DNA of 64,000 nt from JACPYG01 sp964356545 (GTDB taxonomy: Bacteria; Patescibacteriota; Minisyncoccia; Minisyncoccales; Staskawiczbacteraceae), in contig CAYHHX010000001.1 of assembly GCA_964356545.1 (NCBI GenBank), forward strand, positions 1-64,000, written 5' to 3'. This document shows positions 26,478-35,575 of the stretch, piece by piece; positions within the stretch are counted from its first letter, which is position 1, and each line of letters begins with the position of its first letter. The notes beneath the pieces were generated by a model. It had not been told where the DNA came from and did no database searches. It saw only the letters and a program-made list of their open reading frames with translations. The position numbers and the translations under genes were made by a program.

Positions 26478-26690
26478 ATGAAAAAATTTACTTGTAAAGA
26501 AATGGGCGGGCCGTGCGACATGGAATTTGAAGGAGAAACCATGATGGAAGTTGCCGGTAAAGGAGGGAAGCATATAGAAACCACTACCGATGAAGATCAT
26601 AAACCAATGAGAGATCAAATGGCTAATGGAACAGAAGAAGGAAAGGAAGAATGGTTTACTTGGTTTAAAGGTTTGTGGGATGCGAAATAA
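26478..26690 (+). CDS. DUF1059-like small protein
   Basis: 70 residues. The start MKKFTCKEMGGPCDMEFEGE has the two-Cys pattern (CxxMGGxCD) and the strand order of DUF1059 proteins, whose function is unknown. The C-terminal half is acidic and ends in a Trp-rich amphipathic helix (EWFTWFKGLWDAK) not typical of the family. It is a single-gene unit with its own extended -10 promoter and terminator. Confidence 0.75.
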   Translation: MKKFTCKEMGGPCDMEFEGETMMEVAGKGGKHIETTTDEDHKPMRDQMANGTEEGKEEWFTWFKGLWDAK

Positions 26691-26702
26691 ATTAATAATA
26701 TC

Positions 26703-26735
26703 AAAGCCACCTTTTAAGCAAGGTGGCTTTTTTTT
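26703..26735 (+). terminator. Rho-independent terminator
   Basis: AAAGCCACCTT/AAGGTGGCTTT stem (11 bp), 6-nt loop, then Ts. Confidence 0.9.
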
Positions 26736-26837
26736 AAATAATGATGTAGGGTAATAGCTTTTTGAATTTTTTTTTGATATAATTCAAAATGAACTACTTA
26801 ATTGGGTGGAATAATAAATTATTTCTCTCTTATTATT

Positions 26838-27350
26838 ATGAAAATTTATATTGCAACTGATCATCGGGGCTATGTGTTAAAAGAAAAGATAAAACAGTGG
26901 CTATTGGAGTGGAATTACGAATGCGAAGATTTTGGAGCTCACAAATTGGATTTAAAAGATGATTACCCCGATTTTATTTCATTGGCCGCGCAGGCCGTTT
27001 CAAAAAACCCAGAAAATTCCAGAGGGATTATTTTAGGGGGTTCTGGCCAAGGAGAGGCCATAGTAGCTAATAAGTATAAAGGAGTTAGAGCGATTGTGTA
27101 TTACGGCGGTCCAGAAGACATTATTAAACTATCAAGAGAACACAATAATGCCAATGTTCTTTCTTTGGGAGTCTTTTTTTTGGATGAAGAAAATACTAAA
27201 AATGTGGTAAGACTTTGGCTAGAAACGCCATTTAGTGGCGACGAAAGGCATGTGCGTCGTATTAATAAAATAAGCGCTATTGGAGTACGGGATTCGAACA
27301 TGAATCAGATTGAGAAGTCCAAAAATGAGATAATTTCACAGGATTTTTGA
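26838..27350 (+). CDS. rpiB: ribose 5-phosphate isomerase B with an added C-terminal tail
   Basis: 170 residues from ATG 26838; the upstream ATG at 26802 would add a non-homologous leader. It interconverts ribose 5-phosphate and ribulose 5-phosphate. Motifs: IATDHRGYVLKE, YPDF, GIILGGSGQGEAIVANK (usually GSGxG..), SREHNNANVLSLG and WLETPF..DERHVRRINKI. The family normally ends here, about residue 147. The last residues (GVRDSNMNQIEK..) are encoded by the left arm of an inverted-repeat element, so the 3' end appears to have been replaced. The usual catalytic Cys of the active loop is Gly/Ser in this text, as in some RpiB/LacA relatives. Confidence 0.85.
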   Translation: MKIYIATDHRGYVLKEKIKQWLLEWNYECEDFGAHKLDLKDDYPDFISLAAQAVSKNPENSRGIILGGSGQGEAIVANKYKGVRAIVYYGGPEDIIKLSREHNNANVLSLGVFFLDEENTKNVVRLWLETPFSGDERHVRRINKISAIGVRDSNMNQIEKSKNEIISQDF

Positions 27351-27550
27351 GAAGGCGATGCCAATTGGCATCGCCGACGATAAAATCCAAAGAAATTAGC
27401 CATTTTTAGGCTTCCCTGCGGGTACTCGTATATTGCTTATCTTCTGCGTTTTCGGAGCTCAACGATGCGTAAAGCATCGTTTTACTCCTCAATCCTTGAA
27501 TATAAACAATATACGAGTACTCAATTGATTCTGTTCGAATCCCGTACTCC
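27282..27550. repeat. nested inverted-repeat element with tRNA-3'-end-like arms
   Basis: Outer arms GGAGTACGGGATTCGAAC (27282-27299) and its perfect complement (27533-27550) extend with mismatches further inward. Inside are a perfect 22-nt palindrome (27354-27375, core GGCGATGCC), a 14-bp stem GTACTCGTATATTG (27422-27435) with 27507-27520, and an AACGATGC/GCATCGTT hairpin (27461-27481). The arms read as the T-loop and acceptor end of a tRNA, but no matching 5' tRNA half exists. The left arm is translated as the tail of rpiB. It holds no gene. Confidence 0.7.
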
Positions 27551-27566
27551 TAAAACAATCATAGTA

Positions 27567-28205
27567 ATGAAAAAAATTATTCCGGCTATTTTAACAAAAG
27601 ATATCGCAGAATTACAAAGTAAACTTGCGCAAATACAAAAACTTACCGATTGGGCGCAGATTGATATCATGGATGGAAAGTTTGTCCAAAATACTTCAAT
27701 TAGTTTAGAAAATGTTTCTTTGATAAAGATTCCCAATGGTGTTTTTTTAGAGGCGCACTTGATGGTTGAAAATCCGGTAAGTTATTTTTTGCAGTGCCAA
27801 CAAGCTAACATAAAAAGAGTTGTTTTTCATATTGAAGCGGATAGCGACATTAAAAATATTTTATTTAAAGCTAAAAGTTTTGATTTTCAAAAAGGATTTG
27901 CTTTAAATCCGGAAACACCGGTAGAAAAAATTATTCCGTATATTAATAATGTAGATGTGGTTCTTTTAATGTCGGTGAATCCGGGGTTTGGTGGTCAAGA
28001 ATTTATTTTAAATACATTAGATAAAATTCGGGCATTAAAAAAAGTAGCGCCACACTTAAAAATTGAAGTTGATGGGGGAATTAATATTGATAACATTAAA
28101 GAAATAAGTGATGCCGGCGCAGATTATTTTGTGGTAGGAAGCGGTTTATTTGAAGCGAAAGACAGTAGAAAACAGTTTGAAAATTTACAAATGCAAATAA
28201 AATAG
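27567..28205 (+). CDS. rpe: ribulose-phosphate 3-epimerase
   Basis: 212 residues from ATG 27567 (the longer upstream frame reads through the inverted repeat). TIM-barrel motifs: IIPAILTKD, WAQIDIMDGKFVQN, EAHLMVENP, VFHIEAD, LMSVNPGFGGQEF, IEVDGGIN and VVGSGLF. It interconverts ribulose and xylulose 5-phosphate in the pentose phosphate pathway, matching rpiB and the split transketolase nearby. Confidence 0.95.
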   Translation: MKKIIPAILTKDIAELQSKLAQIQKLTDWAQIDIMDGKFVQNTSISLENVSLIKIPNGVFLEAHLMVENPVSYFLQCQQANIKRVVFHIEADSDIKNILFKAKSFDFQKGFALNPETPVEKIIPYINNVDVVLLMSVNPGFGGQEFILNTLDKIRALKKVAPHLKIEVDGGINIDNIKEISDAGADYFVVGSGLFEAKDSRKQFENLQMQIK

Positions 28206-28215
28206 AAAAAACAAA

Positions 28216-28671
28216 ATGCAAGAATTAATTAAAAAATTTGACATTTTAGTGATAAGTCGCCTTAAAGAGCTAGAGGTTCCTATTGACCGAATTGCAATTT
28301 TTACCGTTTACTTTTGGTTTGGAATCCTTAAAATTATTGGAGTTAGTCCAGCTACTCCTTTGGTTCAAGCTCTTTTTGAAAAAACCATCACCTTTATGCC
28401 GTTTGCCACTTTTTATATAGTATTTTCTTTTTTTGAAATTGCTATTGGAATTCTTTTTCTCACCCGGGGACTAGAGCGTTTAGCTATTTTTTTGCTTGGA
28501 TTACACCTTATTACCACTATATTGCCATTTATTTTTGTGCCACAGCTTACTTGGCAGGGATTTTTAGTGCCGACTCTTGAGGGTCAATATATTATAAAAA
28601 ATATTTTGATTATTGCCTCTGCGGTTGTTGTTGGCTCAAAGTTAGTGCCAATGAAATCAATAGTAAAATAA
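28216..28671 (+). CDS. DoxX/DUF417-like membrane protein
   Basis: 151 residues with four hydrophobic segments. The text VYFWFGILKIIGVSPA and the spacing of later segments are typical of DoxX-like four-helix membrane proteins, often linked to redox or oxidative stress. It starts 10 bp after rpe and ends before a two-way terminator, so it is the last gene of the rpe unit. Confidence 0.65.
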   Translation: MQELIKKFDILVISRLKELEVPIDRIAIFTVYFWFGILKIIGVSPATPLVQALFEKTITFMPFATFYIVFSFFEIAIGILFLTRGLERLAIFLLGLHLITTILPFIFVPQLTWQGFLVPTLEGQYIIKNILIIASAVVVGSKLVPMKSIVK

Positions 28672-28685
28672 AATTTAAAATAAAA

Positions 28686-28709
28686 AAAACGAGTATAATA
28701 ACTCGTTTT
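28686..28709. terminator. bidirectional terminator between convergent genes
   Basis: AAAACGAGT/ACTCGTTTT stem with a 6-nt loop and A/T tracts on both sides. It serves the rpe unit (+) and the FAD oxidase (-). Confidence 0.85.
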
Positions 28710-28727
28710 TTTTATTTATTAGGATTA

Positions 28728-30401
28728 CTATGCCTTTTGCGTGTTTATATGATTTTCTGCGTATTCAAATGTACCACCAACTTTTTTGCCTGGATTAAAA
28801 ATGTTCAATGGATCAAAAATTTGCTTGGTTTTAGCAAATAAATCACATACTTTTTGGCCATACATTTGCAGTAAAAAAGGAGTGCGAATAATACCATCGT
28901 TATGCTCTGATGTTATAGTGCCATTAAATTTTATAATAAGACCGTATATTTCTTTTGAAAGCGTCATAATTATTTTTTTTGATTTTGGATTAGTAAGGTC
29001 CATCAATGGAATAATGTGAAAATTACCGTCGCCCAAATGGCCCGCAATAGTATATATAAGCTTGTATCGATTTAAAATTTCGTAAAGTTTTGGAAGGAAT
29101 TCTGGCAAGTAGTCGGCCCTAACTGAAAAGTCATCAATAAAAGGGGCAGTTCTTAACTTTCTCACATGCTTTCTTAATAAACTAAAACTTTCTCTTCTTA
29201 TTACCCAAAATTCTTCCGTTTCTTCGTCGCTTTGAGAAACGCGCATTTTAATTTTATTTCCCAGAGCTTTATGCAGAGCTTCTTTGGCATTTTGCGCAGT
29301 TTTATCTGCTTCTTCTGCTGTATCTGCGGTAAACTCTGCCAGTAAAACTAATTTTGGGATTCCACCAGTAATAATAAGCCAAAGTTCAGGCAGTGTTTTT
29401 AATATAATTTTTATCATACTGGATTTAACTCGATGCAAGATTTCTGGGAAAAATCTAATGGCAAGTTTAAATGTGTTGTCGTCGTAGGTTTCAAGGCTTC
29501 CGGGATTGAAAGGTAGAATAATGCTACTTAATTTTGAAACCAAAGATAGGTCTTTTATAAATACAATAAGTAATTTTGAATATTTTTGAGGATGAATAAG
29601 ATTAAGTTTTACTTTTGTCATAAAACCCAATGTTCCTTGCGCTCCAACAATAAGCTTTGCTATATTAAATGTACGGGCTTGTTTATCGTAAACGTCCCAC
29701 AAAGAGTATCCAGCCGAATTTTTAGTAACATTTGGCTTAGCTGTTTTAACAAGGTCATAATTATCGTTGATTAACTTAAACATTTCTTTGTATATTTGCC
29801 CTTCGAAATTTTCTAAAGCCATTTTTTCTTGCAACTGAGTTTCTGTAATTTTTGAAAATTCATATTCATTTCCGTCTGCTAATACCATAGTTAGCGATTC
29901 AACATATCGCTCGGTTTTGCCATAGCGCAAGGTTTTTTCTCCACCAGAGTTATTATTAACAATGCCTCCCATAGCGCAAAGTTCGCGCGAAGCCGGATAA
30001 CTTGGTAAGATAAGATTTTTAGTTAAAGTTTGTTTTTCAAAATCTCTGTAATACATTCCCGGTTCTACGATAGCGTAGTCGTCTCCTAGTTCTAATAAAT
30101 GGTTAAAGTATTTGGTAAATTCCACCACGATGCTTTCGGTGAGTGGTCCGCCAGTCATGTCGGTTCCGGCTGAACGGGCAGTAAGCGAAACATTGCGTCC
30201 ATTCTTTTTTTCTTGTGCGACAAAACGGATTAATTTTTTAATATCTTCTACATTTTTGGGAAATACCACTAATGCCGGTTTTACAAAAAAAAGACTGGCA
30301 TCAGTGGAGTATTGTAAAAGCGTAGCAGGGGAGTCGTCTACATCGCCGTCTATATTAAGATTTTTTATTTCGTCTGATAGCATGGGTTCATTATAATTCA
30401 A
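28728..30401 (-). CDS. FAD-linked oxidase (D-lactate/glycolate dehydrogenase type)
   Basis: 557 residues. The FAD_binding_4 part has ALVVFPKNVEDIKKLI, the motif SAGTDMTGGPLT (residues about 78-89) and GGIVNNNSGGEKTLRYGKT. The C-terminal FAD-oxidase_C domain has the metal-site text AGHLGDGNFHI and ends TSEHNDGIIRTPFL..FDPLNIFNPGKK. Such enzymes oxidise 2-hydroxyacids, passing electrons to quinone or another carrier. It is a single-gene unit; the electron acceptor is not evident. An internal ATG at residue 7 is an alternative start. Confidence 0.85.
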   Translation of the reverse strand: MNYNEPMLSDEIKNLNIDGDVDDSPATLLQYSTDASLFFVKPALVVFPKNVEDIKKLIRFVAQEKKNGRNVSLTARSAGTDMTGGPLTESIVVEFTKYFNHLLELGDDYAIVEPGMYYRDFEKQTLTKNLILPSYPASRELCAMGGIVNNNSGGEKTLRYGKTERYVESLTMVLADGNEYEFSKITETQLQEKMALENFEGQIYKEMFKLINDNYDLVKTAKPNVTKNSAGYSLWDVYDKQARTFNIAKLIVGAQGTLGFMTKVKLNLIHPQKYSKLLIVFIKDLSLVSKLSSIILPFNPGSLETYDDNTFKLAIRFFPEILHRVKSSMIKIILKTLPELWLIITGGIPKLVLLAEFTADTAEEADKTAQNAKEALHKALGNKIKMRVSQSDEETEEFWVIRRESFSLLRKHVRKLRTAPFIDDFSVRADYLPEFLPKLYEILNRYKLIYTIAGHLGDGNFHIIPLMDLTNPKSKKIIMTLSKEIYGLIIKFNGTITSEHNDGIIRTPFLLQMYGQKVCDLFAKTKQIFDPLNIFNPGKKVGGTFEYAENHINTQKA

Positions 30402-30549
30402 ATGAGGTAAAAGTAAAAGAAAAGACTATTCTTTTGAACAACCTTTTTATGCAATTATTTATATATTCTTTCACCTGGTCATTTGCGACCTTCTTTATGC
30501 GGCGTGTATGTCAAAATGCCAGGAAATATAAATAGGCAATATTAATAAA

Positions 30550-31629
30550 TTATAACAATTCGGATGGGTATTTTAAGCTTCCACTTTTATACGCCGCCGC
30601 CTTAGAATAATACTTTATATTTTCTCCAAAACCATCAATATCTTTTCTTATAAAATCCTTAGTTTCCCTGCCAAAATAACCCTCTTCTGGTACAAATTTA
30701 ATTTTATCCTTTGAATTTTGTAATATTAATTGAGGAATATTTAATCCCAACTGACACAATGCAAAAATCCAAGCTGGACTTCTGGGATTTATTTCATAGA
30801 TATAATATGCGTCTTTATTTTTTATGCTCTCAATCTCTATAATGCTTGTCCCAAAAGGAATTAATTCTACCAAGTATTCAGCAAATTCAAATAATTCTTT
30901 ATTTTTATCAATTTTCCCGAACCAAGTGGCTCCATTTTGGTCTCTTCCTATTTTAACCATCTCTGCATATCCCACGATTTTATTATTTTTTATACCTATC
31001 ACACAGTTACGAAATTCCACCTCTTCATTAGTAATATATTTTTGAACGAGACAATTAACCTCTCCATTGTTCCAAATATTAGATAACTTTTTTATATTTG
31101 AAATAAGATCCGTTTCATTTTCACAAGGATACGCTCCCTTAACAAGCCCTTTGCATATTACAGGATAACCAATTTTTTCTGCGTAATTTATTGCTTCTTT
31201 TATAGAATTTACCTGTTTTGTTTCTGGTGTCTTATAATTTTTGTATTTTACTATTTTTGGTAAATTTATTTTTTGAATTTTTTTAAGAACTTCCCTTGTC
31301 GGTATCATTAATTTTACACCGATATGTTCAATTTTTTCTTTAATAAAAGAGAACAAAATTGCGGTTTCGTCGTAACAAGGGAATATGTAGTCTAATCCAT
31401 ATATTTTTTTGACATTGATTATTTTATTGATCAAGGAGTCAAAATTGAGAGTTCTTATTTCTTCCCAACAAAAAACCTCTTCAAATAAATTTTTATCTGA
31501 AGTAACGAATGAAGTATCGTCCACCCCAATAATTTTAAATCCTGCATCTTTTAAACATCGGCTTACGCCAATGCCAGCTTGGGGACTGTCAATCACCTTT
31601 AAATCACTCACAATTATTATTTTATTCAT
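30550..31629 (-). CDS. ATP-grasp ligase (carbamoyl-phosphate-synthase/PylC-like)
   Basis: 359 residues from ATG at 31629; a longer upstream frame overlaps the previous gene and is not favoured. N-terminal Rossmann text MNKIIIVSDLK, YIFPCYDET, then the ATP-grasp core: YPVICKGLVKGAYPC (nucleotide Lys), CLVQKYITNEEVEFRN and the metal-binding IYEINPRSPAW. ATP-grasp enzymes join a carboxylate to an amine through an acyl phosphate. It overlaps the upstream PLP decarboxylase by 8 bp and is last in a four-gene operon. The substrate is unknown. Confidence 0.82.
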   Translation of the reverse strand: MNKIIIVSDLKVIDSPQAGIGVSRCLKDAGFKIIGVDDTSFVTSDKNLFEEVFCWEEIRTLNFDSLINKIINVKKIYGLDYIFPCYDETAILFSFIKEKIEHIGVKLMIPTREVLKKIQKINLPKIVKYKNYKTPETKQVNSIKEAINYAEKIGYPVICKGLVKGAYPCENETDLISNIKKLSNIWNNGEVNCLVQKYITNEEVEFRNCVIGIKNNKIVGYAEMVKIGRDQNGATWFGKIDKNKELFEFAEYLVELIPFGTSIIEIESIKNKDAYYIYEINPRSPAWIFALCQLGLNIPQLILQNSKDKIKFVPEEGYFGRETKDFIRKDIDGFGENIKYYSKAAAYKSGSLKYPSELL

Positions 31630-32689
31630 ATACTTTAATTGATGGTATTGGAGAGATAAAATTAGACGCCTGGCTAAAAGAATACGCTCCAACATTGTGA
31701 ATTATTATTTTATCTCCAACCACAGGTTTTTGATTGATTATTAAATTTTCAGCGATCTTATCAATTTGCATGCAAGAATTACCAAAAATATTTATCTTTA
31801 TAATTTCCTCTTTTTTATTTTTTTGTTTTGGCATAAATTCAATCCAAAATTTCTTCTCAAAATAACATTGAAAGTGCATAATATTTGTATCTACGACCAC
31901 ATCAAAATAACTATTTGTATTTTTTCTAATGGAAATTATATTCGCCTCAATATCCATGGTATCTGATACAATATTCCTGCCTGCTTCGCTAATTATTTTA
32001 ATTTTAGGGAAGATATTTTTTATTAATAAAGGAAGTTTTTCATAGATATCTTTTTCAAAAATAAATTCATTAGCCGCAGGTAATCCTCCTCCAATATTAA
32101 CAAAAGTTATTTCGTGTTTTATTCTATCAAAAGTGCTTTGAATACCATTAAGTAAAAATTCGTAATTAGATAGCTTGAAATTATTAGTTGAAAAATGGAA
32201 ATGAAGTCCGTCTAATTTTAAAGTAGTTATTAATAAATTTAACTTTTCTGATAATTTTTCATCGGAAATACTGTATCCGAACCTATTCCATATCTCCGGC
32301 TTATTAAAATATAAACGTAAACCCACCTTTATTTTTGACAAAAACCCTTCTTTTTTTAAAATCTGTAAAGTATCAAAATCGGTATCGTTATCAATATTAA
32401 AGTATAAAATTTCTACATTATTTAAAATGTCTTTTATGGTCTCGACCGATTTACCAGGACCGTTCAACACTAATTCTTTCGGTTTAATTTTTCGAATTAA
32501 CTCCCATTCATAACCTGAAACTATTTCAAACGCGCCACCTGTCTCTTTTACAGTTTCCAAAACTGGTTCCATAAAATTAGTTTTTACCGAATAAAATAAT
32601 TGAAAATTTAAGCCTTTTTTTAAAAAGGCGTTTTTTAATTTATTTATATTTTCTTTTCTTTTATTTTTATGGACTATATAGTATGCCAT
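31622..32689 (-). CDS. fold-type III PLP-dependent decarboxylase (LysA/ornithine-decarboxylase family)
   Basis: 355 residues. The PLP Lys is in FQLFYSVKTNF (residue about 36), then DGLHFHFS, FVNIGGGLPA, ISEAGRNIVSD (phosphate site), FGNSCMQIDKIAEN (the family's GPxCxxxD equivalent) and VGAYSFSQASNF. Family members decarboxylate diaminopimelate, ornithine, or carboxyspermidine-like substrates. It abuts the nitrilase gene with no gap. With an ATP-grasp ligase and nitrilase in one operon, an amino-acid-derived product is likely, but identity is unknown. Confidence 0.88.
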   Translation of the reverse strand: MAYYIVHKNKRKENINKLKNAFLKKGLNFQLFYSVKTNFMEPVLETVKETGGAFEIVSGYEWELIRKIKPKELVLNGPGKSVETIKDILNNVEILYFNIDNDTDFDTLQILKKEGFLSKIKVGLRLYFNKPEIWNRFGYSISDEKLSEKLNLLITTLKLDGLHFHFSTNNFKLSNYEFLLNGIQSTFDRIKHEITFVNIGGGLPAANEFIFEKDIYEKLPLLIKNIFPKIKIISEAGRNIVSDTMDIEANIISIRKNTNSYFDVVVDTNIMHFQCYFEKKFWIEFMPKQKNKKEEIIKINIFGNSCMQIDKIAENLIINQKPVVGDKIIIHNVGAYSFSQASNFISPIPSIKVYE

Positions 32690-33535
32690 TTAAATCACTT
32701 TCTTTTTTAAATAATAAAAATAATCGTTGTCAGTTTCATAAAATTCCCGATATTGATTGAGAATATTTAAATCAAATTTAACAGTGTGTAAATAGGAAGA
32801 ATTCTTATTATTGGTTTTATAAACTAATCCCAATGGCGGAACCACAAAGTAAGAACCACCCATCATTCTATCCGAGTAAAAAGAAGATTTATACTTTCCA
32901 ACAGAATTTACAAATAAAAGAGCGCATGCGTTCTCGTAAGCCCTGGCTATACCCAAAGCATCATAATATTTTTTTTCCAAAGAAAAAGAATATTTTGACT
33001 GAAGCGCATTTCCCCCTATTCCCCAAAAAGAAGGAATTACAATTAAATCCACTTTCTTGGTATATTTCCTGAATATTTCTGGCAATATCAAATCCCAGCA
33101 AATAGCCACTCCAACTCTTACTTTCCCCACATTGAATGTTATTATTTTGTCATCCGATTCACAAATATAATTTTCGTTATAAATTAAAGCCTTTTTGTGA
33201 TATTCCTTCAGAATTTTGCCATTTTTAATAACCAAGGAGGTGTTAAAATACTTACCATTCTTTTTCAAAAGTACTGAACCCATCACAAAAGTTAACGAAG
33301 GATATAATTTTGAAATATCCTTCAATGTATTTTGTACTTCCAAAGAAGAAATCTCTTTTTCATATTCTGGTATAATATCTAATTTAAGAGGACCAGACAA
33401 AAAATATTCTGGGAATATAAGTAAATCAAGAGATTTTATCTGTTTTTTATTTTTTTCCAGTAATTTCTTAACTTCTTGGATATTTTCTTTAACAGATAAA
33501 AATTTTGGCAAGTATTGAAAAAAACCTATTTTCAT
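32690..33535 (-). CDS. carbon-nitrogen hydrolase (nitrilase superfamily)
   Basis: 281 residues. The Glu-Lys-Cys triad is visible: LLIFPEYFLSG (Glu), EYHKKALIYNE (Lys) and GVAICWDLILPEIFR (Cys). It hydrolyses an amide or nitrile. The upstream neighbour is an NAD-synthetase-like protein, so this may be the detached glutaminase partner of a split glutamine-dependent NAD synthetase, or an amidase of the pathway. A 48-bp gap with a small hairpin (ATCCCCTGC/GCAAGGGAT, 33549-33574) separates the two. Confidence 0.88.
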   Translation of the reverse strand: MKIGFFQYLPKFLSVKENIQEVKKLLEKNKKQIKSLDLLIFPEYFLSGPLKLDIIPEYEKEISSLEVQNTLKDISKLYPSLTFVMGSVLLKKNGKYFNTSLVIKNGKILKEYHKKALIYNENYICESDDKIITFNVGKVRVGVAICWDLILPEIFRKYTKKVDLIVIPSFWGIGGNALQSKYSFSLEKKYYDALGIARAYENACALLFVNSVGKYKSSFYSDRMMGGSYFVVPPLGLVYKTNNKNSSYLHTVKFDLNILNQYREFYETDNDYFYYLKKKVI

Positions 33536-33583
33536 AATTTTATAAAATATCCCCTGCTATTTACGGCAAGGGATGGTAACTTT

Positions 33584-34570
33584 TCAGAGTATGTCGTTGA
33601 AATAACTGTCTCTGTTCCAACTCAACATTGGTTTGATCTTTGCTTTATATTCTCGGCACACCGCCAAGAATGGTCTGCGTATACGCCATTTTTCTCCTTC
33701 AAAGCGCAATTCCTTTATTCTTCTTATCCAGTTGATATTGTGTCCTAATTCCTTAGATACCGTTGTGGGACTTTTTTTCTGCCATCCCAATCTCCTTATT
33801 ATGGGGTCAATAATATAACAAGAAGCACCGTAAAGTTGCTCGTCGCAAATGCCAAGTTCGCTAATCAACGGTTTCCTATCAATTATGCATTGCGGAACTT
33901 TTAACATTTCCGCAATTTTGTAAACTTCGCATTTGTAAAAATCTGCCAATGGAGAGAAGTGACCGGCTGGACCACCAACAGTAAAGGCTCCCAAAATAAC
34001 CTCCGTACCATTGGTAGTTCCAGTACATACTGCATTAAGATTATCTGCTATCTGCAGAAGCAGAATTGACCTAATCCTTGGCAGTATTCCACTTAACTCC
34101 CATTTCCCGCAATTCGGGAAAATCCCATACAGCGAGTTTACAGTGGAAGAAATATCTACGTACTGATACTCCATCCCCATTTCTTTCGCAGATTTTACTG
34201 CATACAACACGTCTTCGTATTCCGAGTCAGTCATTTCGCCCTTTTTTCCAAATGATCCCCTCCCCAAAATAATCCCTTTAAAGAAATAACGTGTGTCTTT
34301 GAGAGCTTTTTGACACAGCGATGCCACCGTTATGGAATCAATACCGCCAGAAAGCCCCACTACAATTCCGTCTAATTCTGGCTTTGAATACCCAGAAATA
34401 TCTTTGAGGCATTTTCTTATAAATTTCTGTATGCCTTCAACAACTTTAACAGGAATGATAATGTTTTCAGGCTTAATCCTTGCGTCAAAATTAATTTCTC
34501 CATCGTTAGCGATGGGAAACCACATTTTAATTTCAGGATCTACGACTTTTGTGACGATGGCTTTAGCCAT
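33584..34570 (-). CDS. NAD-synthetase-like PP-loop ATPase/amide synthetase
   Basis: 328 residues. The PP-loop VGLSGGIDSITVASLC (residues about 71-86) is intact, and the NadE-type text PLADFYKCEVYKIAEMLKVP is present. The usual GTGNxxE motif reads GTTNGTE and the substrate region GGPAGHFS is altered, so the acyl substrate may not be deamido-NAD. NadE makes NAD from nicotinate adenine dinucleotide with ammonia or glutamine. It is the first gene of the minus-strand operon with nitrilase, PLP decarboxylase and ATP-grasp ligase. Divergent function is an inference. Confidence 0.8.
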   Translation of the reverse strand: MAKAIVTKVVDPEIKMWFPIANDGEINFDARIKPENIIIPVKVVEGIQKFIRKCLKDISGYSKPELDGIVVGLSGGIDSITVASLCQKALKDTRYFFKGIILGRGSFGKKGEMTDSEYEDVLYAVKSAKEMGMEYQYVDISSTVNSLYGIFPNCGKWELSGILPRIRSILLLQIADNLNAVCTGTTNGTEVILGAFTVGGPAGHFSPLADFYKCEVYKIAEMLKVPQCIIDRKPLISELGICDEQLYGASCYIIDPIIRRLGWQKKSPTTVSKELGHNINWIRRIKELRFEGEKWRIRRPFLAVCREYKAKIKPMLSWNRDSYFNDIL

Positions 34571-34667
34571 GGTTTTCTCCTAAATGTTGAGTGAAAATTT
34601 CAAAGTGCTACATAGAAATTAACACATTTACTTTAATTTTGCAATGTTTTGAAAAATGTTGAAACTA

Positions 34668-34696
34668 TTTACTTCTCTCTCCTTTGGAATTATAAT
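34668..34696 (+). promoter_or_regulatory. promoter of the transketolase operon
   Basis: TTTACT, a 17-bp spacer and TATAAT (34691-34696), 22 bp before the ATG. Confidence 0.65.
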
Positions 34697-34717
34697 AAAC
34701 TTACAAATTAAAATTTT

Positions 34718-35575
34718 ATGGATATCCACGAAGATAAAATTAAAAAACTTGAAGAGATGGCAAATACTATGCGCCAAGACCTTATTGAAATGCTTTTAAA
34801 AGCTGGGTCGGGGCATACTGCTGGACCTTTGGGAATGGCGGATATATTTTGCGCTTTTTATTTTCATATTTTAAATCACAATCCTAAAAATCCTCTTTGG
34901 GAAGAGCGCGACCGATTGATTTTATCCAATGGTCATATTTGCCCAATTCGCTATGTGGCCATGGCTCATGCAGGTTATTTCCCAGTTGCCGAACTTGCAA
35001 CCTTAAGAAAATTTGGCACCCGATTACAAGGGCATCCAGAACGCGAAAAATTACCGGGTGTGGAAACTACTTCGGGGCCTTTGGGTTCTGGCTTGGGGCA
35101 AGCGGCCGGTATTGCGTATGCAGGCTTAATGGATAATAAAAAATTTAAGGTATATTGCTTAATGTCTGATGGTGAGCAAAATGCTGGCAATATTTGGGAG
35201 TCGGCCATGTTTGCTGGAAAAAATAAACTACATAATTTAATTGCGGTTATAGACAGAAACAACATCCAAATTACCGGTATGACCGAAGATATTATGCCAT
35301 TAGAATCACTGCGCGCCAAATACGAAGCCTTTAACTGGCATGTTCTTGAAGTAAATGGCAATAATATTGGCGAATTTATAAATGCTGTCGAAGAAGCTAA
35401 GGCTATATTTGAAAAGCCAACGATTATTATTGCTCATACAATTCCTGGCAAAGGAATACCTGAAATTGAGTTTGATTTTAATTGGCATGGTAAGACTCCC
35501 AATAAAGAAGAAGCCAAACGGTTTTTACATCAGTTAAGGACTATCGGCGGTAAAATAATTTCAGAACATGAATAA
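34718..35575 (+). CDS. transketolase, N-terminal subunit
   Basis: 285 residues. The thiamine-diphosphate part of transketolase: AGSGHTAGPLGMADI, LSNGH, ETTSGPLGSGLGQAAGIAYAG and the ThDP motif SDGEQNAGNIWE..AVIDRNN (GDG..N pattern, with SDG here). Split N and C subunits occur in archaea and many bacteria. It overlaps the C subunit gene by 8 bp. It moves two-carbon units between sugar phosphates in the pentose phosphate pathway. Confidence 0.93.
   Translation: MDIHEDKIKKLEEMANTMRQDLIEMLLKAGSGHTAGPLGMADIFCAFYFHILNHNPKNPLWEERDRLILSNGHICPIRYVAMAHAGYFPVAELATLRKFGTRLQGHPEREKLPGVETTSGPLGSGLGQAAGIAYAGLMDNKKFKVYCLMSDGEQNAGNIWESAMFAGKNKLHNLIAVIDRNNIQITGMTEDIMPLESLRAKYEAFNWHVLEVNGNNIGEFINAVEEAKAIFEKPTIIIAHTIPGKGIPEIEFDFNWHGKTPNKEEAKRFLHQLRTIGGKIISEHE

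Noticed and set aside
27533..27550. A complete tRNA gene at the right arm of the inverted repeat
   Set aside because: Only the T-loop and acceptor 3' part match. The T-stem 5' strand is not complementary and no D or anticodon arm is present.
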